Assembly (NCBI GenBank): GCA_029237695.1
Contig: CM055265.1
Coordinates: 73,323,912 to 73,387,911 of the forward strand
Origin: Conchocele bisecta
Taxonomy: Eukaryota; Mollusca; Bivalvia; Lucinida; Thyasiridae
Length of the DNA stretch: 64,000 nucleotides
Direction of reading: 5' to 3'
Made by a program: the position numbers and the translations under genes. Each line of letters begins with the position of its first letter. The stretch's first letter is position 1. Below are positions 22,171 through 33,339 of this stretch, one piece after another. Below the pieces are notes generated by a model. That model searched no databases. It was not told the DNA's origin and saw nothing but the letters and a program-made list of their open reading frames with translations.

Positions 22171-22839
22171 TTAATATTTCCACAATTTCAGCACATGAAT
22201 TACAGAATTAAAAGCCAATAATCAAAGTTGCCAAAATAATGTGCTGTTAGGGAAAAAGAGTAATTGAGTGGCAACCCTGAACAGTTTGGTGTGTGCCATC
22301 CCATGGATATAGCTGTGAAGAGATATTGCCGGGCATTCAACCTGAATGATTATCAGACAACCCAAATTAATTATGAACTACTGTCTGTTCCACGTTTTGC
22401 TGCCGGCGAACTTTTGGCTACTAAACACATTAAATGTAAAAAATATTTAAAATGTACTTTTTTATCAATAAAAGTCGCCCTCCGCAAAAAAATTCCATCA
22501 AATATTGATTTTATTGCGAAAAAAACGATTTTCCTGGGAATTTAACATGAGGGCTAAAAATAGATTTTTTTAAAAACATTTTTTTTATTTGTGGACCGAT
22601 TTTCAAAATCTAACGTTTGCTGCTGGCAATATTTTGGAAATTGACTCCCCATGTTAAATTCCCATAGGAAAATCGTTTTTTCGCAATAAAATCCATGGAA
22701 TTTCATCATTTCATTTTGTTTGTGGTATGTGACTTTTTTCTTATTGATGAAAAAGTACTTACTTTTAAATATGTTTTAGATGTAATGTGTTTAATGGCCA
22801 AATGTTCGTCGACAGCAAAATGTGGAACAGACAGTAGAT
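22171..22839. other. Non-coding with an inverted repeat
   Basis: 'ttattgcgaaaaaaacgatt' (~22511-22530) and its diverged inverse near 22668-22690 flank ~130 bases, with 'aatttaacatgag' and 'catgttaaatt' also inverted. No gene is supported; an open frame at 22264 lacks an ATG start and shows no domain. Confidence 0.45.
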
Positions 22840-23622
22840 ATTATGTTTGTAAAACATGGATTTGCCCCCATGGCATACTGGAGTCTAACTAATGATTGTG
22901 TGTAAGAGCAGAAACCTTTAAATTTAAACAAATTTCAAAGACATTTGAGAAAGTCTTACAAAACTGTTTGACATAAGAAAATGGCTAAATGTTTCAACAC
23001 CATTTTTAAGGTCACAAAGGTCAAGGTCATGCCATTGGTTGTGTGATTGCATCACACATGTTCAGATGAATGAACTGTCCAAATATTACAGCAATCCTGC
23101 AAGTCATACTATCGCATAGAGGGCATAACAATGAGAGGTCAAATGGACAATATTTGATAATGTGAAGACCCCTATGTGTAGAAGTGGTGAGGGTCAGTAT
23201 TGTGAAGGTGTCTGTGATAGTCAGCAGGGCATGCAGGGCCTTATGTTGTCCTCCACTACAGGATGTGCCGCATTGAGTTTCTCTTGAGGTTCCGTACGTC
23301 CGTCCTTGTACATTTACGTTAAAAAGTTTGTAAGTTTCTCCATCATGTAATGTCTTCAACAATATTACTTGAAGGATTGCTTTAATATTTGGACAGTTCA
23401 ATCACCTGAACATGCGTGACGCACCACCAATGACATGACCTTGACCTTTGTGACCTTCAAATGGTGCTGAAACGCTAAGCCATTTTCTTATGTCAAAATT
23501 TTTTTAAGACTTTCTCAAATGACTTTGAAATTTGTGTAAATTTAAAGTTTTCTTTTTTACACACAATCTCTATTCCAGTATGCCACGGGGGCATATCCAT
23601 GTTTTACAAACATAATTTCTAG
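22840..23622. repeat. Large inverted duplication of a CTAG-ended element
   Basis: 22845-23110 and 23330-23620 are diverged reverse complements. Paired landmarks are 'gtttgtaaaacatggat', 'ggtcacaaaggtcaaggtca' and 'gtccaaatatta'. The right arm ends with hairpin ATGTTTT-A-CAAACAT (23599-23613) and CTAG-T (23619-23622), a Helitron-like 3' end. Confidence 0.65.
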
Positions 23623-23855
23623 TTTACTAGTGCAACTGGAGCCACATGGGGCCCGGCTCTGTGTTCGGATGGTGTGTATTGGATGGAGGCTTTATATAAT
23701 TGCCTAATAAACATTGTTACACTATTGTTGGGGAGAACAACAAGCTGTTACATCCAGGAGTCCCAAAAACAGCTAGTGTAACAATTAATGTAATTTCAGC
23801 CTCCAAAATATAGAGATGTCCCCGTGGCCTCGTGGTGCAGCCTGATAATAGAGTA

Positions 23856-23930
23856 TGGTAAACAGTGTAGCCCCGATTAGACAGCGCTGTTGCAACAGCG
23901 CTGTCTAATCCGGGGCTACACTGTTTACCA
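23856..23930. repeat. 75-bp near-perfect palindrome
   Basis: Arms 'tggtaaacagtgtagccccg' and its inverse 'cggggctacactgtttacca' meet at 'gcgctgttgcaacagcgc'. It can form a long hairpin. It may be a very short MITE or a deletion product of one. Confidence 0.9.
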
Positions 23931-23954
23931 ACTGGATACAATTGAATTCACCAT

Positions 23955-24180
23955 GCTTTTGTCATGGCGAGTCACATATGGGACACACCATTTGATTTTG
24001 TACTTAAGTACATGTGTAAATAACGCCGACAGTTGGCGAAATGAAGAAAATTCCGCATTTTCTATGACATTTTTGTCATCTTTTGACGTCATTTACAGAA
24101 AATGTTACAGTTTCGGTAAATATATTGCATGACAAATTGCACATGTTATTAGGTACAAAATCACATGGCACGGCTCATAT
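23955..24180. mobile_element. Palindromic MITE, GAGACACGCC family, copy 2
   Basis: Inverted ends are 'catatgggacacaccatttg' and 'catggcacggctcatatg', with an inner 'aaaatcacatgg'-type arm. It abuts the next MITE directly. Confidence 0.65.
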
Positions 24181-24419
24181 GTGGATGTGACTGGAGAAAT
24201 GGGGCTTATGGGTTTGCGACCAGTGTATATCCAGATCAGTCAGAGTCTGTCTGAACAATCTGATCAGTATCATCACTGTTTGCCATTCCATGAATGAAAC
24301 ATCCGTCATGCTTTTAACAAGAAATTTAGATCTTTATCAGGCTACAGGAATGTGCTATTTGATCGGGAGCTACACTGGTCTCGAATCCCATAAGCCCTAT
24401 TTCTCCAGTCACAGCCACA
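24181..24419. mobile_element. Palindromic MITE, CTGGAGAAAT family, copy 2
   Basis: Inverted ends are 'gtggatgtgactggagaaat' and 'atttctccagtcacagccac'. The inner 'gaccagtgtatatccagatc' is inverted as 'gatcgggagctacactggtc'. Confidence 0.7.
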
Positions 24420-24639
24420 TATGTGCTGGTGTTGGTTATGACCCTGGGGACACATCCACTTCTAGGGTGATGAATGGCATGTCACATATGAGCCAGACTA
24501 AATATTCTCCCTGATAATGCATTGGTGGTACATGTAATTGGGAATGTGCTTACTGTCTTATTCTGACTGCTTCAATGTGATCTGGTCATTTGAACTTGAC
24601 CTGAATTGCATGAATATTCCTGCGTGGTGTATTGACTTT

Positions 24640-24785
24640 ATTACCATTTTGTGATATCACTGATTCGAATGAGTGATATCACATTTTTGAACAGTTGATA
24701 TCCCTTATTGAGATGTGCATTGTTAATATCACCCATTCAAATTGGTGATATCACTCATTTGAATGAATGAATGAATGAGTGATAT
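24640..24785. repeat. Cluster of GTGATATCAC palindromes
   Basis: At least five copies of gtgatatcac or a one-base variant occur in ~140 bases, arranged as inverted pairs around 'gattcgaatga'. A short (gaat)n run follows. The function is unknown. Confidence 0.75.
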
Positions 24786-24786
24786 T

Positions 24787-26100
24787 TAACTTTTTGTTAA
24801 AGTTTTACGTTAACGTTTTTCAAATTGCTATATCTCTGTGACTGCTTGGGATATCAACTTGAAACTTCATATACACATTGATCACCATCAATATTTTCAT
24901 TGCATACCCTACCCATGCTGCCCAGGAGCCCAAGGTCAAGGTCAATTGACTAAACATTTTGTTAAAGTTTTTCAAATTGCTATATCTCTGTGACTGCTTG
25001 GGATATCAACTTGAAACTTCATATGCACATTGATCACCATCAATATTTTCATTGTATACCCTACGCATGCCGCCTAGGAGCCCAAGGTCAAGGTCAAATG
25101 ATATTAAACTTTTTGTTAAAGTTTTACATTAAAGTTTTTCAAATTGCTATATCTCTGTGACTGCTTGGGATATTAACTTGAAACTTCATATACACATTTA
25201 TCACTATCCATTTTCATTGTATACCCTACCCATGCCGCCCAGGATCCCAAGGTCAAGGTCAAATGACTAAACCTTTTGTTAAAGTTTTACGTTAAAGTTT
25301 TTCAAATTGCTATATCTCTGTGACTACTTGGGACATCAACTTGAAACTTCAAACACATTGATCACCATCACTATTTTCATTGTATACCCTACCCATGCTG
25401 CACAGGAGCCCAAGGTCAAGGTCAAATGACTTAGAATTTTGTTTGTTAAAAGCTTATGTTAGTTTTTTCAAATTGCTATATCTCTGTGACCACTTGTGAT
25501 ATCAACTTGAAACTTCATATACACATTGATCACGATCCATGTTTTCATTGTATACCCTACCCATGCTGCCCTGGAGCCTAAGGTCAAATGACTTAGAATA
25601 TGTTTTTAAAGCTTACGTTAAAAGTTTTTCAAATTGCTATATCTCCGTGTCTGCTTGCGATATCAACTTGAAACATCATATAAACATTGGTCACCATTTA
25701 TTGTGATTAATAAGCATACTACACCAATACCCAGGGTCAAGGACTTTGTTGCATTTACCGACCATCTAGTTTGCACTCTGTATCCTTGTCCACACAATAA
25801 CTAAAGTTCTACTTGGCCGATCATAACCAAATTCGGTGTACATGTTTATCACAGCAAGATGAAGAAGCCTATTGATTTAAAAAAAATCCGATAACTTTCC
25901 TCCCCTTGGCGGCCATTTTTAATTTTCGCACTCTGTATCCTTTTGTCCACGCAAGTTCTACTTGACCGATCGTAACTAAATTTGGTTTACATGTTTATCA
26001 CGTCAAGATGAACAACCCTATTGGTTTTCAATGAGTTATCTCCCCTTGTTGACTGGCCTTGCGCCTCGACTGGTGTATATTGTGACCTTCGGCACTCTTG
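24787..26100 (+). mobile_element. Helitron-like element with ~165-bp tandem core
   Basis: About six units contain 'caaattgctatatctctgtg', 'aacttgaaacttcatat' and 'cccaaggtcaaggtcaa'. The 3' end is hairpin GTG-a-CC-ttc-GG-CAC (26082-26095), then T and CTTG (26097-26100) before TT. The 5' end is not clear. It ends 83 bases before host exon A. Confidence 0.55.
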
Positions 26101-26183
26101 TTGGAAAATGCATTTTCGGATGTACCATCTGAGACACAGCCACTTTAAGGGTTAATAATGGCGGGCCGTGTCATGTGTTTCAG

Positions 26184-26331
26184 GTATGTCGAGCACGGTG
26201 TGGATTGTGTTCCTGATGGTATTGAGCATCTCCTCGCTGGTTCTACTCATCCTCATACTCATGTTGTGTGCCTGGTGCTGCCAGTGCTGTAAGGAGCACA
26301 AGAAAGATGATAAAGAAGACACCTGGTCGAG
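26184..26331 (+). CDS. Host gene exon A: transmembrane segment
   Basis: An acceptor 'gtgtttcag' precedes it and a donor 'gtaggc' follows. The frame is set by an ATG at 26186 and by continuity with exon B; the exon ends in phase 2. It encodes ~49 residues: a hydrophobic helix ('IVFLMVLSISSLVLLILILM'), a juxtamembrane cluster 'CAWCCQCC', then a charged stretch 'KEHKKDDKEDTW'. The Cys-rich, Lys-rich junction suggests a single-pass membrane protein with its tail in the cytoplasm, and the Cys cluster could be palmitoylated. GC content is well above the flanks. The ATG may be the start or an internal Met, because the exon opens in phase 1. The gene is not identified. Confidence 0.8.
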
Positions 26332-26837
26332 GTAGGCAGCTTGCTCTTAGTATATGTCCGTCCGTCGGTCCGTCCGTCCACACCAATATATAGGGGATAT
26401 GTGGCTAGCCCCCACAAGGATCGACATCGTAAAGGATCGGGTTAGTTACCGTACATTAGCCACCTAAAAACGGTTTATGTGGCTAAAATCGGTTTATGTG
26501 GCTAAAAACGGTTTATGTGGCTAAAGTCGGTTTATGTGGCTAAAAACGGTTTATGTGGCTAAAATCGGTTTATGTGGCTTATTCCGTAGTACTCGTAGGG
26601 GCCTTATGTGGCCCATAGACACATAAATGCATTTTAAGAATGTCCGTCCGTCCGTCCATCCGTCTGTGTGTCTGTCCCAATTTCATTTATGTACGATAAT
26701 TTCAGTTTCCATTAACACTCTCTTTCACTATGTCTGTCCCAGTTTCATTTCTCTGCAATTGTTTCAGTTTCCATTTGACAGATTTGTTGAGAGTCGTGCC
26801 AAAGTTAAGTTTGAAAATGGACTTTGTTACATATTTT
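26332..26837. other. Intron start with simple repeats
   Basis: This follows the exon A donor. gtccgtcc runs lie at 26353-26377 and 26640-26665. The 19-bp array is listed separately. Confidence 0.6.
26458..26582. repeat. 19-bp tandem repeat
   Basis: About 6.5 units of 'cggtttatgtggctaaaa' lie in the intron. Confidence 0.92.
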
Positions 26838-26968
26838 TAGCTTACCTGAACCGAAGACTCAAGTGAGCTAATGTTACCGCTTTTCGTCCGTCTGCCGTCC
26901 GTCAACACTTTTCCGACCTCTTCTGAGCGACTTGGCCGATGTTGAACAAACTTCACGGGGATGGTCTA

Positions 26969-28325
26969 CCGTATTTAGCTGTGTATTGCACGCACTGGTG
27001 TACAACGCGCATCTATATTTTGGGGGGAAAAATCAGGGAAAAAATAGTTTGCGTCTATAGCGCGCAACAAAAAAAAAGAAGAAAAAAAAAGAAATCGGCG
27101 GAAATTCCGTCACGAGTATAAGAAAATTGCATTCCGAGTTCACATCCACAATGCTGAACGTGTGCTATTAGGCTCTCTCGAAGAGAAAATATCGCCAAAG
27201 GTCAGCTTTATGGCATAAATTAGACTTTATATTGTCTAAAAGTATGTTATATTTATTGTTATTTACTCATTAATATATTAATATGCTTAATAAAAATTAA
27301 TGATGCATGTAATAAACTTATTGAACCTACTTACGAAGAAATTTGTTGTATATAATTCCAGCATATTTGCCATTCGTGTATAACATAATTACCCGTAATC
27401 GCAAACACACAGCAGACTAGCCATGTGTAAACTTCTTCCCCAAGGCGATAATAACTCCCTACTAGTGACCTGCACACGAGAAATGGGCCATAAACAATTC
27501 CCCCCCCCCAGCCAAATATTGACACTGTGGACCACCGTGGATATACGTAGGTACAGATAGTGTGTATTCACTGTTTATTGATTAGGTTTAACAATATACA
27601 TAGGTACTACCTGAATACACGACATTCCAGCATAGCCCCATATCAGTGTATGCGCAGATGAATCAGGGACTATACTAGTCGCACATGTCATAAGGTATTG
27701 ATGGTGAATACTTGTCAATACTTTACAAAAATAGTAACTCAGTCAGTCGGCACCTAGCAACGAAAAACGACCATTACCGAGTGTTACCGAGTGCGATCTG
27801 AATGTGCGCGACGCTTGATTTAGCATCTAAAATTTTACATCAAGCGCTTATGGGATTGAGATGATCTGTCCTCGTTAATTATTCACAGAATGGCAGACGT
27901 GTGACGTCACTTTGAAAATGTACAACCAAACAATACCCGACAGGCAACATTTGACCGATATGAGATACCAGCGTAAATACAGAAAACACGTAAATTTCCT
28001 CTAATACACGTAGCCTCTTATGTTACGAGCCTGGCTATATTAAATCCCAAAATATACCAATTTACCATCAATCTATACTTACCGCACCCATTCATATCGA
28101 TTGATTCTGTTTCTCTTGTTTCACATTATGCGTATTTCAACAACATAGTGGACACCTGTCAAAAATTGATATTTCCGTTTCCGGGCTTGTTTTGTTTGCG
28201 TAAAACTGGCAGAAATCAGTTGGAAAAAATGTTCGAAATTTATGTTCCTACTTATAACGTGCAGGGTGACTTCTGGATTAAAAATGGGGCTGAAAAAAAT
28301 GCGCGTAATACACGGCTAAATAGGG
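26969..28325. mobile_element. TA-flanked DNA transposon remnant (1.36 kb)
   Basis: Ends 'ccgtatttagctgtgtattg' and, inverted, 'ccctatttagccgtgtatta' are flanked by TA on both sides (26967-26968, 28326-28327). The TA duplication points to the Tc1/mariner/pogo group. No transposase frame is seen. It interrupts the Helitron-like element, whose sequence resumes with 'tgttaaaatgga'. Confidence 0.65.
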
Positions 28326-28757
28326 TATGTGTTACTCCTTTTCAGATTTGTTAAAATGGACGTCGTCTCATATCTAAGATGGCCTTTGTATAAAAGCAGG
28401 TCAAATTCTTAAAAATTCTCATGAACTGCCAAACTGATTTTGACGAAACTTGGCAGGAATGATTGATAATCAAATCTCTTCACATTTGTTAAAATGATGA
28501 CCTCGGGATCAAAAATGGGCGGGGCTGGGTGGGGTGGTGGGGAGGGTGCATGTAGGGGTCAAATTTTCAATATGACCAAATGGACATGTTGTATATTAAA
28601 TCGAAGGTATCGAGGAGACAATCACTTTGGAACATTTTTGTCGAAATCCTATGATTATGTCCTCCAAAATGGCTGCCGAAAGGTCATCCTTTTATTATAG
28701 AATCAAACACCTTCTCGTGAACCTCTTGGTCGAGGCTGGTCAAACTTCACAGTTCTG

Positions 28758-29060
28758 TAGCCTATTTCATCAACATTGCAAAGTATACTTTAGTAGCAAA
28801 GTATACTTTGAGGGAGAAATTTTCAATTTTATGATAAATTTATTAATTTTTATTATACTGAATTTATTACATTATCACAGCCAATTTGGCTGTGATAATG
28901 TAATAAATTCAGTATAATAATTCTGCATACTTTTAATCATGAAATATATGCATTTGTTAGTTCTATATGAAATAATGCATTTCAGGAAAAATAAATGATT
29001 ACTCCCTCAAAGTATACTTTGCTAGTAAAGTATACTTTGCAATGTTGATGAAATAGGCTA
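28758..29060. mobile_element. 303-bp palindromic MITE, CTG family, copy B
   Basis: The palindrome runs from 'tagcctatttcatcaacatt' to 'aatgttgatgaaataggcta', with centre 'cagccaatttggctg'. CTG precedes (28755-28757) and follows (29061-29063). It is almost identical to 41843-42145. Confidence 0.9.
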
Positions 29061-29371
29061 CTGGTGCTTGGGTGAAGTCTTTTCATATTTGTTAAAAATG
29101 GACATTGTTGCTTATCTAAGATGGCTGCCATAGAAAAGTAGGTCAAATTCTTAAAAAATCTTCTTACATACTGCCGGACCGATTTCAACGAAAATTGGCA
29201 GGAATGATCAATAGTCAGTGCTCTTTCAGATTTGTTAAAACGTTGACCCCGGGATCAAAAATGGGCGGGGCCCGGGGGCACAAGTAGGGGGGGTCAAATT
29301 TCAAATTTCACCAAGTTGTGTTGTATGTAAAATCGAAGCGATACATGCCCATTTGGGCCTCTTGTTTATAT

Positions 29372-29985
29372 GAAATAATGCAATTCAGTACAAATAAATA
29401 ATTACTTCCTCAAAGATCACTTCACTAGATAAGTGCACTTAGTGATTTTGGTGAAATTGTCTATAAATAATTACTCCCTCAAAGTGCACTCGGGTAGATA
29501 AGTGCACTAAGTGATTTTGGTGAAATTGTCTATAAATAATTACTCCCCCAAAGTGCATTCGGGTAGATAAGTGCACTTAGTGATTTTGGTGAAATTGTCT
29601 ATAAATAATTACTCCCCCAAAGTGCACTCGGGTAGATAAGTGCACTAAGTGATTTTGGTGAAATTGTCTATAAATAATTACTCCCTCAAAGTGCACTCGG
29701 GTAGATAAGTGCACTAAGTGATTTTGGTGAAATTGTCTATAAATAATTACTCCCCCAAAGTGCACTCGGGTAGATAAGTGCACTAAGTGATTTTGGTGAA
29801 ATTGTCTATAAATAATTACTCCCTCAAAGTGCACTCGGGTAGATAAGTGCACTTAGTGATTTTGGTGAAATCGTCTATAAATAATTACTCCCTCAAAGTG
29901 CACTCGGGTAGATAAGTGCACTTAGTGATTTTGGTGAAATCGTCTATAAATAATTACTCCCTCAAAGTGCACATACTCAAAGAGC
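29372..29985. repeat. 69-bp tandem array upstream of exon B
   Basis: About eight units contain 'aaataattactccctcaaag' and 'gtgcactcgggtagataagt'. The right part of the CTG-family MITE contains 'aataaatgattactccctca' followed by a palindromic motif, so the array looks derived from a relative of that MITE, with AGTGCACT replacing AGTATACT. It ends 38 bases before exon B and forms the 3' part of the intron. The unit is divisible by three and leaves an open minus-strand frame that I do not count as a gene. Confidence 0.88.
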
Positions 29986-30023
29986 ACACTATAGCTGATT
30001 TTGGTGAACTTGTGCATGTACAG

Positions 30024-30167
30024 GTCGAACTACCGGTCAGTGGAGCTGGACAGTGGTGATGCTGACATCAGGCAGCTACAGAAGCGGTCGTGGCAGGAGA
30101 AGGCACGACCAGCCTCGAGTTACGAAGGAGTCCGCAAATCACCCGCCTTCGCCCGGAAGACAATCAA
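30024..30167 (+). CDS. Host gene exon B: cytoplasmic tail
   Basis: The acceptor is 'tgcatgtacag' and the donor is 'gtaagg'. Its first base completes the AGG codon begun in exon A, after which 47 codons stay open. It ends in phase 2. It encodes a charged, helix-poor tail ('SNYRSVELDSGDADIRQLQK', 'ASSYEGVRKSPAFARKT') with several Ser/Tyr sites. The matching phase, flanking splice signals and coding-like composition make this the continuation of exon A. Any further exon must begin beyond DIRS-B. No family is recognised. Confidence 0.8.
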
Positions 30168-30387
30168 GTAAGGCCAACATTTGTTGTGAGCACCAACGTT
30201 GACATTATAGAAACAGAGGTATAACATTAGGCATGTATTGGTGTATTTTGCACATTTATTTTAGCAGAAGGTGGGAGCCAATAAGCCATTTGCTTTCAAG
30301 ATTTCACCAAGTTTCAATGTCATTTACAGGAAATATCACAGTTTCAGTAAACATTTTTCATGTAAAGTCGCACATCTTCATAGATAC
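30168..30387. other. Intron start with a MITE fragment
   Basis: 30320-30387 ('acaggaaatatcacagtttc') matches one half of the GAGACACGCC palindromic MITE. The sequence continues to the right of DIRS-B ('catcacatgac'), so DIRS-B split this MITE. Confidence 0.55.
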
Positions 30388-30432
30388 AAAATGGAAAATT
30401 ATTTCTAATTTTAGTTTTTATTATTCATACTC

Positions 30433-30582
30433 ACCTGAATGGTTGCAAACAGATAGGTTGCTATGAAATCGTCCTAATAATAAAAATCTGCCTACTCTAA
30501 TCACTCAAATAACCCACCATAGACCATTCCGCTCTACCCACAGCCAATTGGCTAGTCCGCTATTTAAACTCCTCCTATTATT
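30433..30582. repeat. DIRS-B left inverted terminal repeat
   Basis: From 'acctgaatggttgcaaacag' to 'actcctcctattatt'. It is the reverse complement of 36945-37094, apparently identical over 150 bp. Confidence 0.92.
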
Positions 30583-30717
30583 GTTAGGTATACAGCTTCA
30601 AAACAAAAAAGTTAATCATTTCATATGGAAAATGAAACTGCTAGTAAAATAGCCTGAAGTATACTAAGTAGGGAGAAGATAAAACCATCAAGCGGGGACG
30701 GGAGGAGGGTCTACCTT

Positions 30718-30804
30718 ACCATTCAGGTGAGTATGAATAATAAAAACTAAAATTAGAAATAATTTTCCATTTTTATGTCTTCAAACTAACCTGAATGGTT
30801 GCAA
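30718..30804. repeat. DIRS-B internal complementary region
   Basis: The left part is the inverse of 30388-30442 ('ccattcaggtgagtatgaat'). The right part is the inverse of 37083-37114 ('tatgtcttcaaactaacctg'). Together they read as the circular junction. Confidence 0.9.
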
Positions 30805-32940
30805 GAATTCGTAGTGATGGTGGGAGGTATTCTCACTACTCATACTCGACCGGAATGGTAAGGCAGATTAAAAACCCTCAAAACAGACAAAAAAATATTT
30901 GGCCTAGGTACAAACTTGGGTGTTACCTATATAGTAATAACATGGTCTCACCCTAGAATCATAGGGGCGCCCAAAGCGGGCCCCCCCCCCTTTTCTACGA
31001 AAGTAGATGAGAGGTGGATAAAGACAAGCACCGCCACGCTAGTCTCGTAGACTGACTCGTAGACTCCAACCTGCTATACTTGGTTAGAACGCCGGAGAAT
31101 ACTCATGGTATAGCTGCTGCTACCAGACGAAGCCCTGGCGAATGTAGTCGCCCGGCACTTCACACGCAATAGCTCAACTGAGATATACTCTCAAAGTCTA
31201 TACATAGTCTCATGACGACACATGACTCGTACATATCGAGAACACAGTATAAAACGCCCTAAGCACTAAGGTCATCCTAACAAGCAAGTGCTGAGGAGTT
31301 AAACTGGCCCTAAAGCCAGATCAAAACCTATACCAGGTTTGACACTAACTTTTGACCCAGGGATTCCGCAGCATGGACATCCCTATTGTTACATTATGTT
31401 GAATGGGATTTTCTTGAAAATGCAGTGATTCCTCCTACAAAACAGGGATCCTCGGGATCCCGGGACACTGCGAGTGTCGACCCCTGTATACCTATAAACC
31501 CATGTATAGTAGACAAAGAGAATAGAATCATTAACCCAAAGTGAAACACTATCCTTTTGCAACAACACTGCTACAAACTAGATAGGTAGCCTCGCCCTAA
31601 TTGAAACATGTACAAAACAATGCCTCCTGGGCCAGCGTGATGAACCGTAAGAACCATAGATCACCACAGATCCCCGTTCATCAACAAAAGCAAGTGAAGT
31701 TCATCAAGCGGTGAGTCACACTTACCAACCCCCAGGATTCCACTGGGACTGTAAAGACAACAACCGAATAATCGGGTAATCAGAAAAAATCGCAGACTAT
31801 CGCGAACAGGTAGATCCAAACAGCCTCCTAAACTTGATGCTACCGGCTGATAAACCCACAACTGCACCCGCTGCTACTAACGGACCCAGTTCTTAAACAT
31901 CTCCCTGAGATGCCAACCCCATGTCGGTCACATGGAGAGAAAAGGGGGTTACTTTCCGGAACACCACATATGTATTCCGGAACACAAATCAGTACTCACT
32001 TATATGCATAAAATAAGTTAAATATAGCCTTGGCCCAAGTTTCGGCTACCATGAGCACCCGAATAACTACAATAACACTGATTGCAAGACGCAAAAACAT
32101 CACCGCGCTGTGACAGGACCAAATTGGGCCATGTCTCGCTGTAATCATAGATGAACAGATGTGTTGTCCTAACTTCTTCCGATAAAACAATCCCCAAATA
32201 CGTTGGCTGCACGCTTAGATCAGACATTATACGAATTACGTGATGAATAAATCAATATCTCTGAGCGCTGGAATATCAAATGGTAATCGCCTAGACGAAT
32301 ATGACTACGGTAAATAAAACAATAGGATTATTGGCAGAATTGTATTTAAACGAAATAATTATATCCAGATATACCCGCGCCGATCAAAAATCGTACTTTA
32401 ATTGTAATCCGTACTACCGTCCTATCTAACGTATTTCCCGGAATAAATACGGAAAAATCGTAACAGTTGGCAGTTACGCATCTCCTGCCAGTGCAGAGAG
32501 CGATCATAGAAAGAAGTTGAGACTACATGCCCCTCGATGCTTTAGGGCCTAAACAACTCAGCTGCAGAACCACTTACTGTAGAATAAACTCAAGTAATGG
32601 CCCTATCTATCCAACGGAAGACAAATGATTGCGATACCTCCCGTTGGCTTAAAATTGGTAATAAGAAACTTTACGGTCGGACCGGATGTCCTAATTCTTC
32701 CGAACCTAATGCTTCATCGCACGGACTGGACAGAAAGTGTGAACCACTGTCGCTGACAGGCGTGACGGAGGGAGGCCCGAACCACAACTGATTCCAGATC
32801 ATGTGAGAAGGGATAAAGTATCTGAGGGAGAAATCTCGGTTCATAGGAGAAACTGCTGATGTGTAAACAGTAGTGTGCTTCTATTTAACACAATTAACAT
32901 TTTGAAATACCCAATTGCTTCAGAAATGATGGAGTGACAA
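30805..32940 (-). pseudogene. DIRS-B 3' region, expected site of the recombinase (decayed)
   Basis: By analogy with DIRS-A the recombinase should lie here. Only weak resemblance is seen, for example minus-strand 'RATTFARA' near 31120-31165. No frame has both an HxxR and a following Tyr in context, and stops are frequent. I cannot confirm a recombinase. Confidence 0.3.
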
Positions 32941-32956
32941 CAGCATGTTGTATATA

Positions 32957-33160
32957 CAGTCGATACGCGTTATGTCGACATTGCTTACATCGATATACCT
33001 GCTTATGTCGATGTACGCTAGTGGTCCCGGCCGAACTGCATATAAACTCATACATTACATACCTGATATAACGATATCGGAAATGTCGATATTTCGTTTA
33101 TATCGATGTGGAAAACAAGTCCCGATGGTATAATTCCTACACATTATACTGTAATGTCGA
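32957..33160. mobile_element. pogo/Tigger-like terminal sequence inside DIRS-B
   Basis: After TA comes 'cagtcgatacgcgttatgtc', then repeated 'atgtcgata' motifs and 'ggtcccggccgaac'. This is the style of pogo/Tigger terminal repeats. Only one end is found. Confidence 0.4.
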
Positions 33161-33339
33161 TATGCAATTTGAACAGCGGGCGTCGTAAAGTCTGGTCAAA
33201 CTTAATTGGCAGAGGTAAGTTTTTCACACATACAAAGTGATCAAAACATGCCGCCGGTAACCGTGTTACAATTGCGGAATACCGTCAAAGCCGACCACGT
33301 AAGCCGTGGTCAACCAATTAACGACAGTGTGACGTGAAA

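Larger units (their letters stand above)
26838..29364 (+). mobile_element. Helitron-like element, AGCTC family, with nested insertions
   Basis: It starts 'agcttacctgaaccgaagac', matching the start at 58904. It ends with hairpin GCCC-attt-GGGC (29347-29358), CT and CTTG (29361-29364) before TT. Internal text ('aaaatgggcggggc', 'ccaaaatggctgcc') matches 58904-60523. Two other elements sit inside it (26969-28325 and 28758-29060). It lies in the intron between the two host exons. Confidence 0.6.

Noticed and set aside
20082..22545. A frame starting SGNPEQFGVCH found three times, suggestive of a small gene family
   Set aside because: The start is TTG, the copies belong to a duplicated repeat and the frames diverge right after the shared block.
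29577..29852. A 91-residue minus-strand repeat protein
   Set aside because: The 69-bp array unit is a multiple of three without stops; no independent support.
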